Assembly: GCA_009693165.1 (NCBI GenBank)
Contig: SHXX01000004.1
Span: 1-64,000, forward strand
Length of the DNA: 64,000 nt
Reading direction: 5' to 3'
DNA from: Chloroflexota bacterium
GTDB lineage: Bacteria; Chloroflexota; UBA11872; UBA12225
The notes beneath the pieces were generated by a model. That model did not search any database. It was not told where the DNA came from and was given only the letters and a program-made list of their open reading frames with translations. A program made the translations under genes and the position numbers. Shown here in pieces: positions 7,975-15,484 of this stretch (within the stretch, counting starts at the first letter, position 1; the number at the start of each line of letters is the position of its first letter).

Positions 7975-8903
7975 CCGCCACCGGGGTTGAACCCAAGCCT
8001 CCCGAGCCGTCCGAGGCGCGCCAGTCATCGATGCCACTGGACCAGCGGATCCGTCGCGTGTTCCTGTATGCTGGGTCTATCCTGCTCGCGGTGATGTTTT
8101 CATCGCCGTTTGTCTTCTCGGTCGCAAGCAGCCTCAAGACGGTTGCAGAGATCCATTCATTTCCACCCACGCTCCTCCCCGCGGTGCCCCAGTGGGAGAA
8201 TTACGTCGCCGTCTTTTCACTCAAGGGTGTGCCGTTTGCCCAGTTTTACCTGAACTCGGCGTTGATCACATTCACCAGCATGTTCGGGACCATCACGACC
8301 GCTGCCGTGTCAGCCTACGGGTTTGCGCGGTTCAAGTGGCCCGGGCGCGACGCAATGTTCATGGTCTTGCTCAGCACGCTGGTCCTTCCGGAAGAAGTCG
8401 TGCTGATCCCGAAGTTCCTGATGTTCAACAATGTGCCAAAGGCACTGATTGGCAAGACCCTGATTGACACGTATTGGCCGTTGATCCTGCCATCCTGGTT
8501 CGGAGGCGGGGCGTTCAACGTCTTCCTTTTGCGCCAGTTCTTCATGCAGATCCCGCGCGACTTCGACGAGGCGGCGGTCCTTGATGGTGCGTCAAGTCGG
8601 CAGATCTTCTGGATGATCATGCTCCCGTTGTCACGTCCTGCGCTTGCAACGGTGGCCGTTTTCTCGTTCCTCGGTCAGTGGAACGACTTCATCCATCCCT
8701 TGATCTATCTGAACACCAGTGACAAGTTCCCCCTTAGTTTGGGGTTGAGGTACTTCCAACAGCAGCCGACAGATGCGATGGAACCCCGCGAACACCTGCT
8801 CATGGCGGCGTCGCTGCTGATGGTTGCGCCGGCGATCACGGTGTACCTGTTCGCACAGCGGTATTTCGTACGCGGGATCGTGATGAGCGGGATCAAGGGG
8901 TAG
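7971..8903 (+). CDS. ABC sugar transporter permease, MalG/UgpE type
   Basis: A 310-residue inner-membrane permease that pairs with the upstream MalF-like subunit. The EAA loop is clear near residue 200 (RDFDEAAVLDGASSRQIFWMIMLPLSRPAL), and the C-terminus RYFVRGIVMSGIKG is characteristic of the MalG/UgpE group. The start at 7971 overlaps the upstream stop by 4 nt and is preceded by GAGGAGG. The ORF track start at 7881 lies inside the previous gene and is rejected. No ATP-binding subunit gene follows; the next gene is convergent pheT. A shared MsmX-like ATPase encoded elsewhere is the likely partner, by inference from similar orphan operons. Confidence 0.9.
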   Translation: MTATGVEPKPPEPSEARQSSMPLDQRIRRVFLYAGSILLAVMFSSPFVFSVASSLKTVAEIHSFPPTLLPAVPQWENYVAVFSLKGVPFAQFYLNSALITFTSMFGTITTAAVSAYGFARFKWPGRDAMFMVLLSTLVLPEEVVLIPKFLMFNNVPKALIGKTLIDTYWPLILPSWFGGGAFNVFLLRQFFMQIPRDFDEAAVLDGASSRQIFWMIMLPLSRPALATVAVFSFLGQWNDFIHPLIYLNTSDKFPLSLGLRYFQQQPTDAMEPREHLLMAASLLMVAPAITVYLFAQRYFVRGIVMSGIKG

Positions 8904-8966
8904 TTCGGGGGGAACCGGTGGTCCTGTTTTTCCAGGGGCGCATCGGTCGCGCGAGTTCTGGGAGGT

Positions 8967-11495
8967 CTAGGCGTCGGGTCCGCGCAACCGTGCGCCAACC
9001 TGACGTTCTGCCTGGGCGATGATCTTTGCCCGCAGCGGAGTGACTTCCTCACCTGTGAGGGTGTGGTCTGGCGCGCGGAACGTCAGCGTGTAAGCGAGGC
9101 TTCTCGTTCCGACCGGGACGCGTTCCCCGGTATAGACGTCAAACATGTCCAATCGCTCCAGAAGCGGTGCTCCGGTGCGAAGGAGGCTCGACGTCAGCCG
9201 TTCGGCCGGAATTGCATCGGGCAGGATGAATGCCAGGTCCTCGATGACGGCTTGGAACCGTGGCAGCGGTGTTACGGGTACGACGTCACGCGCCTTCGCG
9301 ATCACGCGGTCAAGATCGAGCGACGCGAGAAGCACTCGCTCACCGATGCCATTGCCACTCGCGACGGCGCGATCGACCTCGCCGATGACACCGATCACAT
9401 CCTCTGGCCTGACGGGTTTCCGGCCCGCGGCTTCCGGCCGGTGGTCCAGGACAATCGCGGCGGTCCGATATGGATGGAATGCCGGATGAGCGAGTGCGAT
9501 ATAGCCGTGACCATTGATACCCAGTCGGCCTAGGATCGCCTCGACGGTCGCCTTGAGGTCGTGGAAACTGTTTTCGTGACGTTCACCAATCGCGTCTCCG
9601 GATCGATGTGCGCCCAAGCCGATTGTGACAATCCGTCGCTCTTCCGGCAGGTCGCCGGCTCGTGGGACGAAGATGCGCCCGACGTCGAACAAGTGAACAT
9701 CCCGGTCTGCGTGTCGGAGACCCGCGCGAACCGCGTCGAGCATCGACTGAAGTGACGACGTGCGCATCACTTCCTGGTCGCCCGAAGCCGGGTTGGATAT
9801 TCGAACTGGACCGACATTGGGATGCACTCTGGCATCAACCAGGTCAGCCAGGTCAGAAGACGCGGCGTGCGGAACCCGGCCGAGGCGTGCCACGCTTGTC
9901 CACGTATAGGGGACGATTTCCGCGTGTCCAGAACCGGCCAGGATGTCGCGGACCGCATCCTCCCAGAAGATTGATGGTGCCTGAGGCAGCTGGGGCAGTG
10001 CCCCCTCCATGATGGTTGACGGAACTTTCTCGTATCCGTCAATCCGGGCGACCTCCTCGACGAGGTCGGCTGCCTGTTCAATGTCCAGACGCCAGACGGG
10101 TGCCTCGACGGTGAAGACGGTGTCGGGTCCGTCCCCGTGCATCGAAAAAGCAAACCCCAGGCGTGTGAACACGCTTGCGACCGTCTCGGGCTGATACGTG
10201 ATCCCGAGAAGACGGGTGCATTCCGAGATTGGCATTCGGATTGGGTCGCGTGACGCATGACCGGGCCAGGCGTCGATCGCATCGCCAACCATGATTGCCC
10301 CCGCGAGGTCAACCATCAGGCGGGCAGCACGTAGCGCGGCGGGAAGCGCATGGTCCTGGGGAACGCCGCGTTCAAACCGGCGCGAAGCGTCGGTCGGGCG
10401 GGGAAGCAACGCGCGGGCAGTTCGCCGCACATTGGACTGTTTCCAGTTTGCTGCTTCCAGGAGGATTGAGGTGGACTGTTCGCTGATCTCAGTGAGCGCG
10501 CCGCCGATGATGCCGGCAAGGCTATAGGGGTGGCCGCCATGGTCCGGGTGACCAGCCACGACCACCATGTCAGGGTTCAGTGTCACCGCCTCACGTTCGG
10601 CAGCGAGGGTTTGGAGGATCTCGCCCGCCCGCGCCGCCCGCGCCACCAAGTGTCCTCTGGGTACGCGGTCGTAGTCGAATGCGTGCAGGGGCTGTCCCCA
10701 TTCGATCATCACGAAGTTCGTGATATCGACGACGTTGTTGATGGCCCGAATGCCGGCCGCTTGGAGACGCTCCTGCATCCAGGCGGGCGACGGGCCAATC
10801 TTGACATCTTTAAGGAGGACCGATACGAACCTTGGACAGAGGGCGGGGGCGTCGATTGTCACACCAAGTGGTTCGTCTGACCTTCGGGCGCGTGATGGTT
10901 GGATATCGCCATCAGGGAACCGTACCGTTTGACCGGTCAGGGCAGCGACCTCGCGTGCAACGCCGATCATCGACAGGCCGTCCGGCCTCCCCTTGAGGTC
11001 AAGTTCGATGACGGTGTCGCCGAGCGCTTCTGAAAGTGGAACACCAACCCGGGTTTCGGTCGGGAGGATGAGGATGCCCGAATGGTCATCGTTCAGGCCG
11101 AGTTCGAACCCGGACATCACCATGGCTTCGGATGGAATGCCCCGCATCACTGTTGGTTGGAGTGTTCGTTCAACCGGGGGCGAGACGTGAGAATCACGAT
11201 ATCGGGTTCCCACCAGTCCGACTGGCACGATGTCGCCCACGGCGATGTTCGTTGCACCCGTGACCACTTGGATGCGTCGATTGGCGCCGTAATAGGCGTC
11301 CACCAACTGCAGCCTGTCCGCATTCGGGTGACGCGAAAGACCATCGATCCGTGCCGTCCAGACGTGGTCCCACGCGACACCGACTGGATGGATCGCGTCG
11401 ACCTCAATGCCCGCCATCGTCAAGAGACGCCCGAGTTCTACGGCGGACACCGTCACATCGACGTAATCCTGCAGCCACTTCAATGAGACGCGCAT
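8967..11495 (-). CDS. pheT: Phenylalanine-tRNA ligase beta subunit
   Basis: An 842-residue protein, the larger subunit of the heterotetrameric enzyme that charges tRNA-Phe. The order of domains is the normal one: a short N-terminal segment (MRVSLKWLQDYVDV), the tRNA-binding EMAP-like OB domain (about 40-150, HPNADRLQLVDAYYG), B3/B4 editing region (RFVSVLLKDVKIGPSPAWMQERL, NNVVDITNFVMIEWGQPLHAFDYD), B5 domain, the catalytic-like core, and a C-terminal FDX-ACB anticodon domain ending YTLTFRAPDHTLTGEEV. Length is close to the usual 800. AGGAG lies 6 nt before the ATG. It follows pheS by 120 nt in a minus-strand operon. Confidence 0.96.
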   Translation of the reverse strand: MRVSLKWLQDYVDVTVSAVELGRLLTMAGIEVDAIHPVGVAWDHVWTARIDGLSRHPNADRLQLVDAYYGANRRIQVVTGATNIAVGDIVPVGLVGTRYRDSHVSPPVERTLQPTVMRGIPSEAMVMSGFELGLNDDHSGILILPTETRVGVPLSEALGDTVIELDLKGRPDGLSMIGVAREVAALTGQTVRFPDGDIQPSRARRSDEPLGVTIDAPALCPRFVSVLLKDVKIGPSPAWMQERLQAAGIRAINNVVDITNFVMIEWGQPLHAFDYDRVPRGHLVARAARAGEILQTLAAEREAVTLNPDMVVVAGHPDHGGHPYSLAGIIGGALTEISEQSTSILLEAANWKQSNVRRTARALLPRPTDASRRFERGVPQDHALPAALRAARLMVDLAGAIMVGDAIDAWPGHASRDPIRMPISECTRLLGITYQPETVASVFTRLGFAFSMHGDGPDTVFTVEAPVWRLDIEQAADLVEEVARIDGYEKVPSTIMEGALPQLPQAPSIFWEDAVRDILAGSGHAEIVPYTWTSVARLGRVPHAASSDLADLVDARVHPNVGPVRISNPASGDQEVMRTSSLQSMLDAVRAGLRHADRDVHLFDVGRIFVPRAGDLPEERRIVTIGLGAHRSGDAIGERHENSFHDLKATVEAILGRLGINGHGYIALAHPAFHPYRTAAIVLDHRPEAAGRKPVRPEDVIGVIGEVDRAVASGNGIGERVLLASLDLDRVIAKARDVVPVTPLPRFQAVIEDLAFILPDAIPAERLTSSLLRTGAPLLERLDMFDVYTGERVPVGTRSLAYTLTFRAPDHTLTGEEVTPLRAKIIAQAERQVGARLRGPDA

Positions 11496-11615
11496 GATGA
11501 TCTCCTGTGGTGGGCCTCAACGGTCCGCCGCGAACGAAAGATGAGTGCGTTCAAAAAATTGGGCCCAGACTGCCAACGGGCATCCGGACTAGGCCCTCGT
11601 GTCCTATCTGCATGT

Positions 11616-12665
11616 CTACGAAAACTGTCGAAGGAACCTGAGGTCATTGTCATAGAAGAGCCGGATGTCATCGATGCCGTATCTGAGCATCGCGAACCGC
11701 TCAAGGCCACATCCGAATGCCCACCCGGAATACACACTTGGATCGATCCCTACATTCGCAAGGACCTTGGGATGCACCATGCCTGCGCCCCCGAGTTCAA
11801 TCCATCCAGTGCGCTTGCATACCCGACATCCGCGGCCATTGCAGACGTGACATGTCATGTCCACTTCGGCGCCTGGTTCGACGAAAGGAAAGTATCCGCA
11901 TCGAAACCGGATTTCGCGGTCAGGGCCAAACAGGACGCGTGTAACCGCCGTCAAGGTGCCTCGCAAGTCGGCCATGGTCACATTCCGGTCAACACAGAGG
12001 CCTTCCACTTGGGTGAACATGGCCTCATGTGATGCGTCGGTCGCTTCATTCCGGTAGGTTCGACCAGGCGCAATGATCCGGATCGGAGGCTTGTGCGCGA
12101 GCATCGTGCGGATCTGCACCGGTGAGGTCTGCGTGCGAAGGAGCATTTCGCCACCGGTTCCCGATCCACCGTCGATATAGAAGCTATCCTGGATGTCTCG
12201 TGCCGGATGGTCGGGGGGAATGTTGAGCATCGTGAAGTTGTACTGGTCCCATTCAACTTCTGGACCCTCTACGGATGTGAAACCGAGACGTGCAAATGCG
12301 CCCTCGATTTCACGTCGGATCTTGGTCACGGGATGCAGCGATCCTCGCGGACGCGGGCTTGCGGGCAGCGTCACATCAAGCCGTTCGGCACCAAGTTCGA
12401 GGCGCCGCACCTCCTTCTGGATGGTCTCCAATCGGACTGCGAACGATGCCTCGAGTGATGCCTTGACCCGATTGGCCACCTGACCAGCCTTCGGGCGCTG
12501 GTCGGCGGTGAGGGTTCCGAGCCCTTTCAAGGTTTCTGCGAGTGATCCCCTTCTCCCAAGTACTAGAAGGCGCCACCGTTCGAGACTGTCGACATCCGAG
12601 GCACCGTCGAGGCTCCCGAGGGCGGTTTCTTCCAATGTCTCGAGTGCCCTGATGAGATCGCTCAT
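11616..12665 (-). CDS. pheS: Phenylalanine-tRNA ligase alpha subunit
   Basis: A 349-residue catalytic alpha subunit. The N-terminal coiled-coil tRNA-binding arm covers about residues 1-100. The class II core follows, with motif 2 in IRIIAPGRTYRNEATDASHEAMFTQVEG and motif 3 in WAFGCGLERFAMLRYGIDDIR. A CxxC-x4-CxxC insertion (CHVCNGRGCRVC) followed by GWIE is a probable zinc site of the kind seen in many bacterial PheS proteins. The start codon overlaps the stop of the upstream methyltransferase gene (ATGA), and AAGGAA lies 9 nt upstream, so the two are translationally coupled. Confidence 0.96.
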   Translation of the reverse strand: MSDLIRALETLEETALGSLDGASDVDSLERWRLLVLGRRGSLAETLKGLGTLTADQRPKAGQVANRVKASLEASFAVRLETIQKEVRRLELGAERLDVTLPASPRPRGSLHPVTKIRREIEGAFARLGFTSVEGPEVEWDQYNFTMLNIPPDHPARDIQDSFYIDGGSGTGGEMLLRTQTSPVQIRTMLAHKPPIRIIAPGRTYRNEATDASHEAMFTQVEGLCVDRNVTMADLRGTLTAVTRVLFGPDREIRFRCGYFPFVEPGAEVDMTCHVCNGRGCRVCKRTGWIELGGAGMVHPKVLANVGIDPSVYSGWAFGCGLERFAMLRYGIDDIRLFYDNDLRFLRQFS

Positions 12666-13552
12666 GCTCGTATTCCTTGGATTGCCCGCCTATCCGAAGC
12701 ACCCGCGTTCCGGTCCAATGCCCCCGGTTTGTGGCTTGAGGTTGTCCTTTGGCGCAAAGCCTCATAAAGGACCAAACTGCCGGCAACCGCGGCGTTCAAC
12801 GATTCTCCGGCCAGAAGCGGAATTCTGACAGCGTCAGTCGCGGTTCGGCGAGCGTCGTTTGATGGTCCTCGTGCTTCGTTCGAGACGATGATTGCAACCG
12901 GCCCGTCAAGGTCGGCGTCCCACAATGTGCCCGGGGCGTAAGCATCTGTCAGGCAGATGCGTGCTCCAACAGGGAGCAGCGCCGGAACCTCTTTCCACGC
13001 CACGTGGCTGCGGATTGGAACGAGGAAATGCGCCCCTGCACCTGCACGCACCACCTTGGGGCCCCACAAGTCCGCGGTGTCACCGGTTGCAATGACCCCC
13101 GCACCAACGCCCGCGGCCACTCGTATGAGCGTTCCCGCGTTACCTGGATCGGAAATGCCATCGAGTATGACCGTGATCGGCAACTCGGTGCCTTCGCCGC
13201 CAAGGAGTGTTCCGGGTTCGGGCAGGGGCATGACCGCGACAATCCCTTGAGGGTGGACCGTGTCGGTCAGGTAACTGACGATCGGTTCGGCGACCAATCG
13301 CACTGGCACACCCGCGGTTGACAAGCGACGCAGGAGCGCGCGAGGGGCGGCCGAATTCCTGCCGAAGCCTTCGGTGTGGAAGATGGCCAATGGCGTGACT
13401 AATGCGCAAGCGCCCTCGACATGGCGCCATCCTTCCACCAGGAAGGCTGCATTTTTCTTGCGTCCGGTTGCCTCGAGGAGCGAGTGTGCAAGCCGGACGT
13501 GAGGGTTCTCGCGACTGGCGATCGGCAGGTCGCGATCACGGACGGACGGCAT
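12662..13552 (-). CDS. TrmH/SpoU family RNA 2'-O-methyltransferase
   Basis: A 296-residue SPOUT-class methyltransferase that probably methylates a ribose in 23S rRNA or tRNA using S-adenosylmethionine. The N-terminal substrate-binding part (SRENPHVRLAHSLLEATGRKKNAAFLVEG) resembles RlmB/TsnR-type proteins. The catalytic knot shows the three SpoU motifs: ILDGISDPGNAGTLIRVAAGVGAG, IVSNEARGP, and RIPLLAGESLNAAVAGSLVLYEALRQ. It is the first gene of the pheS-pheT unit and overlaps pheS by 4 nt, an arrangement common in many bacteria. The exact target nucleotide cannot be assigned. Confidence 0.9.
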   Translation of the reverse strand: MPSVRDRDLPIASRENPHVRLAHSLLEATGRKKNAAFLVEGWRHVEGACALVTPLAIFHTEGFGRNSAAPRALLRRLSTAGVPVRLVAEPIVSYLTDTVHPQGIVAVMPLPEPGTLLGGEGTELPITVILDGISDPGNAGTLIRVAAGVGAGVIATGDTADLWGPKVVRAGAGAHFLVPIRSHVAWKEVPALLPVGARICLTDAYAPGTLWDADLDGPVAIIVSNEARGPSNDARRTATDAVRIPLLAGESLNAAVAGSLVLYEALRQRTTSSHKPGALDRNAGASDRRAIQGIRA

Positions 13553-13600
13553 GTGGCGTCTCTTTTCTGCTAAAAACGGTTCAATGAGACCGCCTCAAAC

Positions 13601-13626
13601 GACAGAAACGGAGCCTTACGGCTCCG
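13601..13626 (-). terminator. Intrinsic-type terminator after rplT
   Basis: On the minus strand CGGAGCC-GTAA-GGCTCCG (13626-13609) forms a 7-bp GC-rich stem followed by TTTCTGTC. It lies 30 nt beyond the rplT stop and probably separates rpmI-rplT transcription from the methyltransferase-pheS-pheT unit. Confidence 0.6.
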
Positions 13627-13657
13627 CTTCGTCACGATCCGATGCTATCGGCCAGTC

Positions 13658-14011
13658 TCAGGCCGCGGCGCGGGCGAGGTGGACAATCTGGGTGAACGCT
13701 GCTGCATCCCGCACGGCGAGATCTGCAAGCATCTTCCGGTCAATAGCGATCTCGGCCACTGTCAGATGATGGATTAACTGGCTATAGGACAGACCATTCA
13801 ACCGTGCCGCCGCATTGATCCGCATGATCCAGAGCCGACGCATGTCACGCTTGCGGTGACGTCGGTCACGGTAGGCATACGCCAACGCATGCATGACTGC
13901 TTCATGTGCTGCCTTGTATAACTTGCTCCGACCAAGGAAATACCCCTTGGCAAGCTTCAGTATCTTCTTATGCCGACGTCGCCTAGTGACGCCCCGCTTG
14001 ATCCGTGCCAT
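13658..14011 (-). CDS. rplT: 50S ribosomal protein L20
   Basis: A 117-residue protein of standard L20 length, needed for early assembly of the large subunit and bound to 23S rRNA. The highly basic N-terminal tail [20 protein letters not shown] and the [22 protein letters not shown] segment are diagnostic. The globular C-terminal half ([25 protein letters not shown]) is also conserved. AGGAAA precedes the ATG. It follows rpmI by 78 nt. In many bacteria L20 represses this operon by binding its leader; I see no clear copy of that leader, and infC is not upstream. Confidence 0.97.
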   Translation of the reverse strand: MARIKRGVTRRRRHKKILKLAKGYFLGRSKLYKAAHEAVMHALAYAYRDRRHRKRDMRRLWIMRINAAARLNGLSYSQLIHHLTVAEIAIDRKMLADLAVRDAAAFTQIVHLARAAA

Positions 14012-14089
14012 CGCGCGTTTCCTACCTGGTGCAGGTCATGATGACGAGGCTACGCATGCTGCTGCCATCGCCAATCACCCTGATTTGCC

Positions 14090-14293
14090 TTAACGGAGAC
14101 CGTATGGAAGCATGATCTTCACGGCCTTGGCCACAGAAGCAGGCACATCGAAGAAGTCGGCATACGAACGCTTCGTACGCGAACTCTTTGCGAGACGCTT
14201 CTTGTTGCCCCAACCCTTGGGACGCATGACCTTGCCGGTACCGGTGATCTTGAACCGTTTCGCCGCGCTCTTGCGCGTCTTTAACTTGGGCAC
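14090..14293 (-). CDS. rpmI: 50S ribosomal protein L35
   Basis: A 67-residue large-subunit protein. PKLKTRKSAAKRFKITGTGK is the characteristic L35 N-terminus, and the middle RPKGWGNKKRLAKSSRTKR is also typical. The ORF track starts at 14305, but family proteins start at M-P-K. The GTG at 14293 gives exactly that and has GGAG 6 nt upstream, so I take GTG as the start. It is the first gene of an rpmI-rplT pair. infC, the usual upstream partner, is absent; a divergent ribokinase gene lies there instead. Confidence 0.94.
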   Translation of the reverse strand: MPKLKTRKSAAKRFKITGTGKVMRPKGWGNKKRLAKSSRTKRSYADFFDVPASVAKAVKIMLPYGLR

Positions 14294-14323
14294 AGTTTGC
14301 TCCACGCTCTCCCGAGACAGTCA

Positions 14324-14332
14324 AGTGTAGCA
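14324..14332 (-). promoter_or_regulatory. Extended -10 promoter of rpmI-rplT
   Basis: On the minus strand TGCTACACT (TG-n-TACACT) is an extended -10 element whose predicted start lies about 24 nt before the GTG start of rpmI. No good -35 hexamer is visible at 17 nt, as is usual for extended -10 promoters. The GCTACACTTG core is shared with the tRNA-His upstream region. Confidence 0.4.
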
Positions 14333-14473
14333 ACGATGCTCCTGGTTGGGCGAACTCGTGTTGGTGTGATGGCCGAATGCGGCATTGCGGACGGCGATTG
14401 CGGTGGTCCGCGGGGCGTCGTACGCTGACGGTGAGGCCGGTATCAGGGCTAGAGAACTGGTTGGAGGTTAGGC

Positions 14474-15400
14474 ATGGCGTCACTGCTTGGCGGTTCGGTA
14501 GTCGTGGTCGGCTCGTGCAACATGGACATGGTCACCAGGGCGCCACGTTTCCCATCTGCGGGCGAACACCTGATTGCCAGCAGCTTTGGCGCCTACCTCG
14601 GTGGAAAGGGCGCTAACCAGGCTGTTGCGGCGGCTCGTGCCGGAGCCGACGTCGCGATGATCGGACGAGTCGGATCCGATGCCTTTGGAACGCAGATGGT
14701 CTCGGCCTTGGCGGAAGCGGGTATCGCGGTCGATGCGGTTGCCATTGACGAAGAGGCTCCGACCGGAAATGCATCCATCTGGCTCGACGCATCCGGCGAG
14801 AACCGGATCCTGATCTTTCCCGGCGCAAACGGGCGTCTCTCGCCGTCGGATATCCGGATGCAACGCAGCAGGATCGGGGCTGCATCAGTGCTCCTCGCCC
14901 AACTGGAGGTTCCGATTGACACGATTGCCGAAGCCTGTAGGGCTGCAAGGGGTGCGGGGGTACGCGTGGTCCTGAACGCGGCGCCTGCTTCTCCATTGCC
15001 TGCGGACCTCTGGTCACTGATTGACGTGCTTGTCGTCAACCAGACTGAAGCGGTGACACTCGGAGGCGACATCGATGCCGTCCGGTCGTCGCGAGTGCTG
15101 ATCTCCAAGGGGGTAGGCACGGTTGTCGTGACCCTAGGCGGGGCAGGATGCATCGTGATGTCGGATGTCAATTCCGGCCTCGTAACAATCCGGTCATTCC
15201 CAGTCGTTTCGGTGGTGGATACCACGGGCGCGGGCGATGCGTTTTGCGGTGCGCTCGCGGCAAGCCTTGCGTCGGGCACCAGCGTCGCCGAGGCTGCACG
15301 GGTCGGTAACGCGGCAGGATCTCTCGCGGTAGAGGTGCTCGGCGCACTCCCGTCCATGCCTACAAGCGGTCAGATCCAGGCGCGTCTCGAAGGCCGCTGA
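14474..15400 (+). CDS. rbsK: Ribokinase (PfkB family sugar kinase)
   Basis: A 308-residue cytoplasmic kinase that phosphorylates ribose, or a related sugar, at the 5-position with ATP. PfkB signatures are clear: GSCNMDMVTRAPRFPSAGE near the N-terminus, the sugar-binding GGKGANQAVAAARAGADV near residue 40, SKGVGTVVVTLGGAGC near 215, and the anion-hole and catalytic base motif DTTGAGDAFCGALAASL near 247. AGGTTAGGC lies before the ATG. The gene stands alone, divergent from rpmI and convergent with the PEP-utilising gene. Ribokinase is the best match, but other PfkB sugar kinases are close relatives. Confidence 0.88.
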   Translation: MASLLGGSVVVVGSCNMDMVTRAPRFPSAGEHLIASSFGAYLGGKGANQAVAAARAGADVAMIGRVGSDAFGTQMVSALAEAGIAVDAVAIDEEAPTGNASIWLDASGENRILIFPGANGRLSPSDIRMQRSRIGAASVLLAQLEVPIDTIAEACRAARGAGVRVVLNAAPASPLPADLWSLIDVLVVNQTEAVTLGGDIDAVRSSRVLISKGVGTVVVTLGGAGCIVMSDVNSGLVTIRSFPVVSVVDTTGAGDAFCGALAASLASGTSVAEAARVGNAAGSLAVEVLGALPSMPTSGQIQARLEGR

Positions 15401-15484
15401 ACCCGTTTGAGTGGTCAAACGTGCCAACTTCCTCGGGGCTTTGAAGCCGAAAAAACTTGCCAACGGTCTTGGCGGTTGAGACGG

